DNA of 64,000 bases from assembly GCF_019457905.1 (NCBI RefSeq), contig NZ_JAHZSV010000001.1:1-64000 (forward strand), read 5' to 3'. Shown here piece by piece: positions 1 to 9,047 of the stretch. Position 1 is the first letter of the stretch, and every line of letters begins with the position of its first letter. The notes under the pieces are model-generated. The model did no database searches, had not been told where the DNA came from, and saw only the letters and a list, made by a program, of their open reading frames with translations. This stretch comes from Flagellimonas abyssi (GTDB lineage: Bacteria; Bacteroidota; Bacteroidia; Flavobacteriales; Flavobacteriaceae). The translations under genes were made by a program, and so were the position numbers.

Positions 1-22
1 CAAATAGAATCGATCTTTTTAG

Positions 23-96
23 TGGCTCACTTTCATCCGCCCCACTATGCTCACTTTGGTCCGCCGCGGGTGGCTCAGTTTAATCCGCCGAAGGTG
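23..96. mobile_element. Terminal repeats of an IS21-like insertion sequence (element end only)
   Basis: Three imperfect direct copies of a roughly 19-bp unit (TGGCTCA-TTT--TCCGCC type) start at 23, 48 and 71, about 23-25 bp apart. Multiple tandem terminal repeats that bind the transposase are characteristic of IS21-family ends. The istA/istB genes are not in the window; the body of the element would lie to the left. Right after the third copy the sequence becomes the coding 3' end of a Crp/Fnr gene, so the element boundary is probably near 90-104. The family assignment is an inference from the repeat pattern. Confidence 0.5.
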
Positions 97-98
97 GT

Positions 99-1356
<1,258 letters not shown>

Positions 1357-1412
1357 TCTTTGATTGCAATGGTAGCTTCAGTGAAGCTTTGATACCAATC
1401 ATCCCATCTCTA

Positions 1413-1444
1413 CTACAGGCCAGCTCCAATGGAGCGGCCTGTAG
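1413..1444. other. Strong hairpin between AKR gene and HxlR remnant
   Basis: A near-perfect palindrome: 9-bp outer arms (CTACAGGCC at 1413-1421, GGCCTGTAG at 1436-1444) enclose a second 5-bp stem (GCTCC/GGAGC) with a 3-nt loop and a single bulged A at 1422. No T-run follows, so it is not a classical intrinsic terminator. It may end the AKR transcript or serve as an operator for the adjacent regulator. Confidence 0.5.
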
Positions 1445-1467
1445 TGAATGGAATGTCTAAAGTTGCC

Positions 1468-1790
1468 ATGAAATCCATAGGGATTAAAAATTTTGTAATT
1501 CCCATTGCCCTCTCACAAGGGCCATTGGGAAGGTCGGGAATAAGTGGAAGCCCATTATCTTCAATGTAATCCGTGACCGGACCATTCGTTTTGGTCAATT
1601 GGATGCAATCATTCCCGATGTTACCCGAAAGGTATTGACCGAACAGTTAAGGGAATTGGAGGAAGATGGCATTATTTTGAGAACGGCCTATAAGGAAATA
1701 CCACCACGGGTGGAATATCAGCTTACAGATCAAGGAAAGGCAATGCTGCCTATCCTGGACTCCTTAAAAGATTGGGTTCTGGAATTTTAA
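1468..1790 (+). pseudogene. HxlR-family transcriptional regulator, broken by a 1-nt deletion
   Basis: From 1488 to the stop at 1788-1790 one frame encodes a HxlR winged-HTH: the conserved Cys start (CPLTRAIGKVGNKWKPIIF), then the recognition helix region (TRKVLTEQLRELEEDGI) and wing (PRVEYQLTDQGKAML). An in-frame TAA at 1485 precedes it and there is no start codon before the conserved block. An ATG at 1468 in another frame encodes a fitting N-terminus (MKSIGIK). Adding one A to the A5 run at 1486-1490 joins the two into a 107-residue HxlR protein of normal length. This is therefore a recent frameshift, a slippage site or a sequencing error. The only intact ATG (1599) would drop the first half of the DNA-binding domain. 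Confidence 0.7.
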
Positions 1791-1820
1791 AGTAACGAAA
1801 TGGGGGCCAAGGGATTTTGT

Positions 1821-2729
1821 CTAATTGTATAAAATCCGAAACTCGGAAGGGCTCATACTCGTTTTCTTTTTGAACAGTTTACTGAAACTCTGTGGATGCT
1901 CAAACCCAAGGTCATAGGCAATCTCGCTGACGGACTGTTCGGTAGTCGATAATTTTTCCTTTGCCCTATCGACCAACATGTCATGGATGTGCTGCTGTGT
2001 ATTTTTACCGGTATACATTTTTAACAATCCGCGAAGATAGTTCTGGGAGATATGCAGCCCTTCCGAGATATACTGTACGGTCGGCAACCCTCTTGAAACC
2101 AAGTCCCCATCATCGAAGTAGGTGGACAAAAGCATGTCCAATTTTTCCAAAATTTGATGATTGGACTTTTCCCTTGTGATATATTGTCTATTGTAAAATC
2201 GCTCTACATAGCTCAGCAAATTTTCAACATGGCTTATTATAATTTGCTTGCTGAATTTATCAATGGTGGAATGATATTCATTCTTGATGGCAGCGACGAT
2301 GCCATTGACAATGGTTTCTTCCTTGTCGGATAAAAAGAGTGCTTCATGTACGGCATATCCAAAGAATTCATATGTCTTGATCTTTTTGGCCAACGTTGTA
2401 TTCCATATAAAATCGGGATGGATGAGCATGATCCATCCCTTAAGGTCATCCTCAGGGGATGGTCCACCACCCGATATCAATTGGTTTGGGGCCATGAAGC
2501 CCATGAGTCCCTCATCGAAATCATAGGTCTGTTGTCCATATTGTAGTTTATTCTTGAATCCCCTTTTCAAGGTGATGTAATAAAAATCCAATATGGCCCT
2601 CATTTCAGTGAAGCCCTCGGGCATTTGTACATCCGCATAGTTCATTACACTGATTAGGGGATGCTCTGGTGGGGCCAAACCTATCATCCGGTGCAGTTCG
2701 GTTATTGATTTAATTCGTAGCGTGTTCAT
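1821..2729 (-). CDS. AraC-family transcriptional regulator
   Basis: A 302-residue regulator. The C-terminal ~100 residues form the double-HTH AraC domain: LPTVQYISEGLHISQNYLRGLLK, then the second helix pair (VSEIAYDLGFEHPQSFSKLFKKKTSMSPSEFR). The N-terminal ~190 residues look like the small cupin-like sensing domain of Bacteroidota AraC proteins. It is transcribed towards the HxlR remnant. The SDR gene at 2871-3812 lies upstream on the same strand, separated by about 140 bp, so regulation of that gene is plausible but not shown. Confidence 0.9.
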   Translation of the reverse strand: MNTLRIKSITELHRMIGLAPPEHPLISVMNYADVQMPEGFTEMRAILDFYYITLKRGFKNKLQYGQQTYDFDEGLMGFMAPNQLISGGGPSPEDDLKGWIMLIHPDFIWNTTLAKKIKTYEFFGYAVHEALFLSDKEETIVNGIVAAIKNEYHSTIDKFSKQIIISHVENLLSYVERFYNRQYITREKSNHQILEKLDMLLSTYFDDGDLVSRGLPTVQYISEGLHISQNYLRGLLKMYTGKNTQQHIHDMLVDRAKEKLSTTEQSVSEIAYDLGFEHPQSFSKLFKKKTSMSPSEFRILYN

Positions 2730-2870
2730 CCATTTGAATTTTGGGTAAAAGGATATGTCGATGGATTATTAAGGCATGATCATAAAAGGGAAACCCGGCC
2801 AGGACAAATTTGGTGCTGCCCGGCCATAGTGCCAAACCAATCGATCAGACCATATATCACGTATTTAAAA

Positions 2871-3812
2871 TTAATACTTTTTATGGTCATAGGTAACATT
2901 GGCCAACTCAAGGGATATGTCCCATAATTTTTTGGCAACCATTTTATCCTCGGCCTGTACCGGTATTTTTGCCGGAGTGGGAAATCCTCGGGTCTCACTC
3001 AATTTATTTGGGCCATAATAGGCTCCTGGTTCCGCCTCAGGGGAGGTAGCGGCAAACAATGTCGGCAAGGCCCCCATGGCGGGTGGTTGGAACATAAAAG
3101 GAAGAAATGTCCTCATTATCCCCGAAGAACTCCATCTACCCGCACCGGTGATCAAAAGATTGGTGCGGGAAACACCGGGGTGGGCTGATAAGCTCATGAT
3201 GCCCCAATCATGCTTGTAACTTTGACGTTGAAGCTCAAAGGCAAACATGAGATTGGCCAGTTTGGATTGTGCATAGGCTTCCATGGGCTTATAGGAAGAT
3301 GTTGACTGGAGATCGTCGAAATTGATCCTGCCATCGCGGTTTCCGATACTCGAAACGGTGACCACGCGGGGATTGTTTCCCATGGTTAAAAGTGGCACAA
3401 GATGGGCTGTCAATGCAAAGTGCCCAATATGGTTCGTGCCAAACTGTAGTTCCAGACCATCGGCGGTTTCAAGCCGTTTGGGTGGGGTCATGATACCGGC
3501 ATTGTTGATAAGAAGATCAATGGATCTGCCTTTTTCCTTCATTCTCTCCCCAAAGGCCTTGACCGAGGAAAGGTTGGCAAGATCGATTTTCTCGAAACTC
3601 ACCTTGGCCTTTTGATATGATTTGTGGACCTGTACAATGGACCCCATACCTTTTTTGGGGTCACGCCCTGTCATGATGACTTCCCACCCGGCCGATGCCA
3701 GTGCAAGGACATCTTGAAAGCCGATACCCTCGGTTCCACCCGTTACCACTGCCAACCCCCCGCTACTTTTGGGAATATCGGATGCAGTCCAATTTTTGAT
3801 TTTGTTTTTCAT
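2871..3812 (-). CDS. SDR-family NAD(P)-dependent oxidoreductase
   Basis: A 313-residue short-chain dehydrogenase of the retinol-dehydrogenase/protochlorophyllide-reductase-like group. The Rossmann glycine motif is TGGTEGIG (residues 24-31). NNAG follows (LINNAGIM), the catalytic Ser is in VVTVSSIGN, and the YxxxK pair is in AYAQSKLANL. The C-terminal part, with the sequence around PGVSRTNL, is typical of this subgroup. The length is normal for the group. The substrate is unknown. It is followed on the same strand by an AraC regulator. Confidence 0.88.
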   Translation of the reverse strand: MKNKIKNWTASDIPKSSGGLAVVTGGTEGIGFQDVLALASAGWEVIMTGRDPKKGMGSIVQVHKSYQKAKVSFEKIDLANLSSVKAFGERMKEKGRSIDLLINNAGIMTPPKRLETADGLELQFGTNHIGHFALTAHLVPLLTMGNNPRVVTVSSIGNRDGRINFDDLQSTSSYKPMEAYAQSKLANLMFAFELQRQSYKHDWGIMSLSAHPGVSRTNLLITGAGRWSSSGIMRTFLPFMFQPPAMGALPTLFAATSPEAEPGAYYGPNKLSETRGFPTPAKIPVQAEDKMVAKKLWDISLELANVTYDHKKY

Positions 3813-3931
3813 TCTTCGATGCTTTTAATTCTAAACTGTTACTGTAGTTCGTTGTAATTTCAATGAAACCCCTAGGTCGACTTGAACTGTACTTTTTATT
3901 CAGGTGTGTTTTTGAAGTACTGGCAAATACG

Positions 3932-4138
3932 TTATGAGGTCAAGATGTAATTATTGAAGATATATCCCATGATCATGGCGATTGGAATCCCTACGGCAGC
4001 GTTGATCAGTGCCTTTTTGGCCTTGTTGGGAAAGGCATTTCTGTACCTGAAATACAAAAAGAACCCAATGGGTGGAATTGCGTTTGATAGTAGGGTCTGA
4101 ACCACAGAAAGTTTGTCAATTTTGATGTTTTTTTCCAT
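3932..4138 (-). CDS. Small membrane protein, unknown function
   Basis: A 68-residue ORF with a charged N-terminus and two hydrophobic stretches (about residues 14-30 and 44-62: ALINAAVGIPIAMIMGYIF) separated by a basic loop (RYRNAFPNKAKKA). This pattern fits a two-helix inner-membrane protein. I recognise no family. It lies upstream of the SDR gene on the same strand with a 119-bp gap. The coding call rests on the coherent membrane pattern and start context, not on homology. Confidence 0.5.
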   Translation of the reverse strand: MEKNIKIDKLSVVQTLLSNAIPPIGFFLYFRYRNAFPNKAKKALINAAVGIPIAMIMGYIFNNYILTS

Positions 4139-4752
4139 TTTATTCTTATTTAATTGTTACCAATAACTCTTCAACAAATAGACGGATGTGATTCACCCGA
4201 ATGGTTGATTGAATGCTTCTTTCTTCTTTACTGTCCACTACTTTTAGGATGTATTTCTTATCTGTCCAAGCCCACTTACACATTGTGCTTTAGTAGATAC
4301 CAGAGGCATTTCCAAATGCTATCATTTTGATGAGTAATGACACCCCAAAATTCAGTTTAATTGGATGGACCGACGTATCTAGAACGCCTTTTGTTGTAGT
4401 CATAAATCACAGTATTGCAGGATTATCACATAGGGGATATCACCACTTTGCTTATGGGTGTGGATTCATTCCTTGAAAAATGATCTGTATTGTGAAAGCT
4501 TGGATCTGTCACGAACAGGTTCTAAAATATTGATTTGAGCCATCTCCTTCTGAATGTCATAGGCAACAAAAAGTTTTTCAGTATGATCACTTCTTGATAA
4601 AGACCGTCAAGAGTTCTGAAGCTTTTTTAGTCTTATCATACCCAAAGGGACTTGTGAACTTATTTTTTGGACTTTTCAATAAAGTGTGTTTGGGCTTTTC
4701 AATAAACTAAAACTGTCAAAGTATATTGAGATTTGCAGGAGATGAAAACTAA
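4139..4752. other. 614-bp intergenic stretch with possible decayed coding remnants
   Basis: No intact gene is visible. On the minus strand two short frames read like C-terminal tails without starts. One ends at 4466-4468 (last residues DRSKLSQYRSFFKE). One ends at 4587-4589 (FGYDKTKKASELLTVFIKK). They are in different frames and could be fragments of one or two lost genes; I cannot assign a family. The right end carries the direct repeats described separately. Confidence 0.3.
4666..4706 (+). promoter_or_regulatory. Pair of 18-bp direct repeats upstream of reductase operon (candidate operator)
   Basis: TTTGG-A/G-CTTTTCAATAAA occurs at 4666-4683 and 4689-4706, differing at a single position, with a 23-bp period (about two helical turns). 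The second copy ends 46 bp before the ATG at 4753. AraC-type regulators often bind direct repeats on one DNA face, and an AraC gene is the third gene of this operon, so autoregulation is a reasonable inference. Confidence 0.5.
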
Positions 4753-5796
4753 ATGATGAACCGCAAAGAAACAGTGTTGGTAACAGGTGGAACCGGATTT
4801 GTAGGGATGCACATCCTGTTCCAATTGTTACAGAAAGACTATTCCGTCAGAACAACTATAAGAGATAAAGCAAGTATTGATGGGATACTACAAACCTTAA
4901 AGGACAATGACATCACGAATCTTGAAGGATTGTCCTTTTATGAGGCGGATCTAACCAATGACAAGAACTGGGAAAAAGCAATTAAAGGCTGTACGTATAT
5001 CATGAGCGTGGCCGCTCCGGTATTTTTCGACAGGCCAAAAAATGAAGAAGAAGCCATGGGCCTCGCAAGGGATGGGATATTACGTATTTTGGAATTGGCC
5101 AAAAAGGAGGGGGTCAAAAGGGTTATAATGACCTCAAATTTTGGAGCGGTTGGATTTACCCAGACCGATAGGACCAGACCCACCACCGAGGAAGATTGGA
5201 CAAACACGGAGCATAGGGCGATTTCCGTGTACGAAAAATCAAAGACCATGGCAGAAAAGGCAGCGTGGGCGTTTATCAAAAAAGAAGGGGGAAACCTTGA
5301 ATTTGCCACCATCAACCCAGTTGCCATCTTGGGACCTAGCTTGAATTCCCATGTTTCCGGAAGTTTTCACTTGCTTGAGGCTCTATTGGACGGTTCCTTA
5401 AAGGCAATTCCAAACATTCCATTGAATATCGTTGATGTCAGGGATGTTGCCAAATTGCATATTTGTGCCATGGAGACCGTCGAGGCCAATGGTAATCGTT
5501 TTATAGCCTCTGCTGATGGACAGATCTCATTGCCCCAAATCGCCGAATTGTTGAAAAAGGAAAGACCTGAAGTGTCCCTTAATGTTTCGTCCAGAACACT
5601 TCCCAGCCTTGTTCTTACCATAGCTTCACTGTTCAATGCCAAAGCCAGGGAAAGTGCCTTGCTGGCCAAAATCAACCGGAATGTAAGCAATCAAAAGGCA
5701 AAGAGCATATTAAAATGGACCCCTATGGCCACTCAGGAAGAGACCATTTTGGCTGCAGTGGATTCAATGAAAAAATATAACTTAATAAAAGGGTGA
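4753..5796 (+). CDS. NAD-dependent epimerase/dehydratase (extended SDR, dihydroflavonol-reductase-like aldehyde reductase)
   Basis: A 347-residue extended SDR. The N-terminal NADP-binding motif TGGTGFVGMHI is at residues 11-21. The catalytic YxxxK is in SVYEKSKTMAEKAAW. The fragment NPVAILGPSL and a C-terminal substrate lobe match the dihydroflavonol-4-reductase/cinnamoyl-CoA-reductase-like 'aldehyde reductase' group. Two adjacent ATGs (4753, 4756) are possible starts. It is the first gene of a three-gene run with a DoxX-like membrane protein (4 bp later) and an AraC regulator. The direct repeats upstream suggest induced expression. The substrate is unknown. Confidence 0.85.
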   Translation: MMNRKETVLVTGGTGFVGMHILFQLLQKDYSVRTTIRDKASIDGILQTLKDNDITNLEGLSFYEADLTNDKNWEKAIKGCTYIMSVAAPVFFDRPKNEEEAMGLARDGILRILELAKKEGVKRVIMTSNFGAVGFTQTDRTRPTTEEDWTNTEHRAISVYEKSKTMAEKAAWAFIKKEGGNLEFATINPVAILGPSLNSHVSGSFHLLEALLDGSLKAIPNIPLNIVDVRDVAKLHICAMETVEANGNRFIASADGQISLPQIAELLKKERPEVSLNVSSRTLPSLVLTIASLFNAKARESALLAKINRNVSNQKAKSILKWTPMATQEETILAAVDSMKKYNLIKG

Positions 5797-5800
5797 ACAT

Positions 5801-6154
5801 ATGACCACTAGGATCATTAGCGGAATCGTATTGCTTATCACTGTCTATATCGGGATAAGCCATGGTTTAAGGGTGTTTCAAAAGCCCTCTGAACAATATT
5901 TGGACATGATGAATTCTTTGGGCATCACCGACACAATGAGAATTGTGTTCGGTGTTTTGTCCTTTGGTTCGGTGCTGCTGATACTATTGCCAAGGACATT
6001 CTTCATCGGAAACACAATAAGGGCCTTACTTTTGGTATTTTTAATGGCCTTGTCCCTTAAGGCAGGGAATTATAAATTTGCGTTGGTTGAAATCCCATTT
6101 GTCCTAATGCCCTTGCTACTGATTTACCTGGGACATCCTTTGAAGTTCAATTAG
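5801..6154 (+). CDS. DoxX-like integral membrane protein
   Basis: A 117-residue protein with four predicted membrane helices: residues about 5-22, 47-63, 70-88 and 92-110. The loop residues and length resemble DoxX-like small membrane proteins, a loosely defined group often found next to reductases. It starts 4 bp after the reductase stop, so the two are probably co-translated. Its biochemical role is unknown. Confidence 0.65.
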   Translation: MTTRIISGIVLLITVYIGISHGLRVFQKPSEQYLDMMNSLGITDTMRIVFGVLSFGSVLLILLPRTFFIGNTIRALLLVFLMALSLKAGNYKFALVEIPFVLMPLLLIYLGHPLKFN

Positions 6155-6205
6155 TATTTAAAAAAACAACAGCTGAGAGCGATTACAGAAGATACAAGAG
6201 TCCAT

Positions 6206-6961
6206 ATGTTGAAGGAACAGTTTGTTCCGGACACTGTGCTCATGTATGTGGCCAGGGGTGCCATCCAAACGTATGATGGGAATCAAAGAACGATTTTTAG
6301 GGCCGGTGAATATGGAATAGCTCAAAAAAACAGATTGGTAAAGTATGAACTCGTGGGAAGTGAAACGTCTTTTGAGCCTGTCATATTCTGTTTTGGTGAA
6401 TCATTTTTACAGGCCTTTAAAAACAAACACCAGATTGAGGCACAACAGAATGCATTCCGTGATGCATTTATAAGGATATCCAGTTCACCATTGATAAACA
6501 GTTTTATGGATTCCATTAAACCGTATTACAAAGGAGCCATGGAATTGGAAGCGGAATTTGAGGATATAAAATATGAAGAACTTTTGATCATTCTATTGAA
6601 AGAAAAGCCTGAACTGGCCGATGTCTTGTTTGATTTCCGAAAACCTGGAAAAATAGACTTGGAAAAGTTTATGGTCAAAAACTTTACGTTCAATGTGAAC
6701 ATAGACCAGTTTGCAACGTTGACAGGGAGGAGCCTATCAGCCTTCAAGAGGGATTTTAAGGAAATATTTGGGGAATCCCCAAGTCGATGGCTGGTGAAAA
6801 AACGTTTGGCGGAAGCCTATTTTTTGATTGATAAAAAGCGTAGAAAGCCAAACGATATTTACCTAGATCTAGGATTTGAAAGTTTATCCCATTTTTCAGT
6901 GGCATTTAAAAAACAATTTGGCCAAACCCCCACGCAACTTGCAACAGATAATAACAGCTGA
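6206..6961 (+). CDS. AraC-family transcriptional regulator
   Basis: A 251-residue protein from the first ATG. The C-terminal AraC domain is clear: first HTH (NIDQFATLTGRSLSAFKRDF), a GESPSRWLVKKRL linker, then the second HTH (PNDIYLDLGFESLSHFSVAFKKQFG). The N-terminal half is a cupin-like sensing domain. The same frame is open upstream to 6155 and reads coherently (KKQQLRAITEDTRVH), so the real protein may begin at a non-ATG codon; CTG at 6173 is one option. It is the third gene of the 4753-6961 operon and the likely regulator of its promoter repeats. Confidence 0.85.
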   Translation: MLKEQFVPDTVLMYVARGAIQTYDGNQRTIFRAGEYGIAQKNRLVKYELVGSETSFEPVIFCFGESFLQAFKNKHQIEAQQNAFRDAFIRISSSPLINSFMDSIKPYYKGAMELEAEFEDIKYEELLIILLKEKPELADVLFDFRKPGKIDLEKFMVKNFTFNVNIDQFATLTGRSLSAFKRDFKEIFGESPSRWLVKKRLAEAYFLIDKKRRKPNDIYLDLGFESLSHFSVAFKKQFGQTPTQLATDNNS

Positions 6962-7195
6962 ACTCATTTGGATGAACCCGGATTCTAATTAAAGGTGTGT
7001 CATAACAATGATTTATTGGATTGCGAGGGTATATTGAGAAAATGGTCCCAACTCTAATTTTTTGAGTGAAAAATTGAACAATAAATTTTTCACATAACCA
7101 AAGCAAAATTTATGCTAGCCCTTGCAATGGTCATGTAGGACCATGGGTGACTAATCGGTTCTCTTACGAAACTTTCCACTACATTATCTAATTAA

Positions 7196-7241
7196 AGCCC
7201 GTGGACGGGACTCGAACCCGCGACCCCTTACTTGACAAACA
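7196..7241 (-). pseudogene. 3' half of a tRNA (probable integration-site remnant)
   Basis: On the minus strand the sequence has the 3' anticodon stem, a 5-nt variable region, a complete T-arm (GCGGG-TTCGAGT-CCCGT) and a 7-nt acceptor strand. It stops being tRNA-like inside the anticodon loop (TTGTCAA; the anticodon would be GUC, Asp-type). No D-arm or 5' acceptor strand exists upstream. A 3' tRNA fragment beginning in the anticodon loop, 110 bp from an integrase gene, is a typical attachment-site duplicate. The rest of the 6962-7352 gap shows nothing recognisable. Confidence 0.6.
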
Positions 7242-7352
7242 GGTTTTTAAAGCTTTTATGAAAAAAATATATAAAATAAATATCCTGAACGCTATAATAT
7301 AAAAACAGAAAACGCGTGCAAAAGTTAGGGGTAAGATTATGGGACAAAAAGC

Positions 7353-8582
7353 TTAGGTATTTTTGGATAAGACCTTTTGCTGAAAGTTAAGTTTCTTTTT
7401 TAATAGTTGCATGTCCTCACTCACTTTTCTGTTCAAAATCTTGGCGTAATGTTGTGTTGTTCGGAGTGATTTGTGCCCCAGCATCTTGCTTACAGACTCA
7501 ATTGAGACGCCATTGGAGAGGGTTACAGTAGTCGCAAAAGTATGTCTGGCCAAATGAGTGGTCAGGTGTTTGTTGATTCCGCTAAGGTCCGCTATTTCCT
7601 TTAAATAGGCATTCATTTTTTGATTGGTCAATACGGGCAATACTTTTTTATCCACGAGTAGGGGACTGTGCTCATACTTTTCGAGGATCATCAAGGCAGT
7701 AGGTAAAACAGGAATGTTACTTTTTGTTTTAGTTTTAGTCCGTTTTGTGTTGATCCAAAGGTCTCCGTCAATCCCTACAACAAAATCGTCATGCGTCAAT
7801 TTTTTTACATCCGCATAGGCCAATCCGGTAAAGCAACAGAAAACAAAACAATCCCTTACATGCTCCAAGCGCTCATTTGTAAAAGGATAATCCATCAATT
7901 GTTGTAGTTCTTCATTGGTCAGAAATTCCCGTTCAACATTTTTCAATCTTGCTTTCCAATTGGCAAAAGGGTCTTTGGTAATCCATCCATTGGCATAGGC
8001 AATCCGAATTATTTTTTTAAAGTTCACCACATATTTAATGGCCGTATTGTGACTACATTTTCTTTTAGTCTTTAAGTAATATTCAAACCCTGAAATGAAG
8101 GCATGGTCTACATGCTGTACTGGAATATCCTTTTTTCTGAGTTCCCTACGGAGATATTCGCACAGATGGCTTTTTGCGGTTTTGTACCGTTCTGCTGTAC
8201 CGGCAACGAAATCTTTTCCTATTAATTCATTGACCCTGTCATTGTGTTCCTGAAATATCTCCAAAAGCATTTTGCTGGGCCTGTCCAATCCCAAATAGGA
8301 CTCTTTAAGTGACACCGCGGTGAGCACTTGATCTCGACCCCTCAACTTGTCTGCATGGAGGTAAAGGTCAGTGCGTATCTTGCTCAAATAGGAATTTAAC
8401 TGCCTTACTTCTTGGGAGAACCCCAATACCTTACCATATGCCGCATCCCATGCACTGGGGTGCACCTTGCGTCTTGTACTGAACTCAGCACGCTTTCCGT
8501 CGATTGTAATTCTGACATAAATGGTTGACCTGCCAATGCGGTCTTGTTTGTATTTTCTGAGATAGAAGAGAAGAGATACCAT
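7353..8582 (-). CDS. Tyrosine recombinase (Bacteroidota mobile-element integrase)
   Basis: A 409-residue site-specific recombinase. It has an N-terminal arm-binding domain (LRKYKQDRIGRSTIYVRI), a core-binding SAM-like domain (~105-200) and a catalytic domain. Catalytic residues are visible: His343/Arg346 (HLARHTFA), His370 (LGHKSL) and nucleophile Tyr379 (HYAK). The box-I arginine is replaced by Ala255 (FTGLAYADV), a substitution region known from Bacteroides CTn integrases such as IntDOT, so activity is not excluded. No other mobile genes accompany it. It lies between a tRNA 3' fragment and tRNA-Ser, suggesting the integration end of a lost or rearranged island. Confidence 0.93.
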   Translation of the reverse strand: MVSLLFYLRKYKQDRIGRSTIYVRITIDGKRAEFSTRRKVHPSAWDAAYGKVLGFSQEVRQLNSYLSKIRTDLYLHADKLRGRDQVLTAVSLKESYLGLDRPSKMLLEIFQEHNDRVNELIGKDFVAGTAERYKTAKSHLCEYLRRELRKKDIPVQHVDHAFISGFEYYLKTKRKCSHNTAIKYVVNFKKIIRIAYANGWITKDPFANWKARLKNVEREFLTNEELQQLMDYPFTNERLEHVRDCFVFCCFTGLAYADVKKLTHDDFVVGIDGDLWINTKRTKTKTKSNIPVLPTALMILEKYEHSPLLVDKKVLPVLTNQKMNAYLKEIADLSGINKHLTTHLARHTFATTVTLSNGVSIESVSKMLGHKSLRTTQHYAKILNRKVSEDMQLLKKKLNFQQKVLSKNT

Positions 8583-8685
8583 AAAAGTGACACCGATTTT
8601 AACATTATTTGCCTTGAAATTAGAAAAAAAATATTAAACAATAATCATTATAAATATCTGATATACAATATTTTAAATGTTATTA

Positions 8686-8735
8686 GGTGCCCCTTTTTGA
8701 TGAGATTGGAGGGGGCACCGAAAGGGGTGCTTTTT
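8686..8735. other. Overlapping GC-rich hairpins upstream of integrase
   Basis: Arm 1 (GGTGCCCC, 8686-8693) pairs perfectly with arm 2 (GGGGCACC, 8712-8719). The inner part of arm 2 (GCACC) can instead pair with GGTGC at 8726-8730, which is followed by five Ts. The two pairings exclude each other. This may be a terminator with a competing fold or part of an attachment site. The surrounding 8583-8778 stretch is AT-rich and has no convincing gene. Confidence 0.35.
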
Positions 8736-8778
8736 AATATAGTTTCAAATGATATTATTTGATACTATAAAAAATGAA

Positions 8779-8809
8779 AAACCCTGTAAATTATTGATTT
8801 ACAGGGTTT
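8779..8809 (-). terminator. Intrinsic terminator of tRNA-Ser
   Basis: Perfect 13-bp inverted repeat (AAACCCTGTAAAT at 8779-8791, complement at 8797-8809) with a 5-nt loop. On the minus strand it is followed by a T-rich tract and lies 26 bp downstream of tRNA-Ser. Confidence 0.75.
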
Positions 8810-8834
8810 AATGTTTTGAGATGATATCTCTCAG

Positions 8835-8919
8835 CGGAGGAAGAGGGATTCGAACCCCCGGAGGTGTGACCCTCAACAGTTTTCAAGACTGCCGCATTCG
8901 ACCACTCTGCCATTCCTCC
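8835..8919 (-). tRNA. tRNA-Ser (anticodon UGA)
   Basis: An 85-nt class II tRNA. The 7-bp acceptor stem is GGAGGAA/TTCCTCC with discriminator G. The anticodon loop CTTGAAA gives UGA, flanked by the GCAGT/ACTGT stem. There is a long variable arm as expected for serine, and the T-loop is TTCGAAT. CCA is not encoded. It is the only complete RNA gene I find in the window. Confidence 0.95.
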
Positions 8920-8994
8920 TAAGCGGGTGCAAATATATAAAGCTTTTTCTTATCCCAAAAGACCTTTTTGGTTTATTGTTGTATAAAAATAAAA

Positions 8995-9024
8995 ATCCGA
9001 TGTACCTGTTGGAGCACATCGGAT
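8995..9024 (-). terminator. Intrinsic terminator of the outer-membrane protein gene
   Basis: Inverted repeat ATCCGATGT (8995-9003) / ACATCGGAT (9016-9024), followed on the minus strand by a T-rich run. It lies 24 bp downstream of the stop of the gene at 9048-9548. Confidence 0.7.
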
Positions 9025-9047
9025 AGTGTTTTAAGGATAGGTGGGTT

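Noticed and set aside
8544-8762. 72-residue plus-strand ORF
   Set aside because: It overlaps the integrase start and AT-rich spacer, contains low-complexity Lys/Ile/Asn codons and crosses the hairpin region; no coding pattern.
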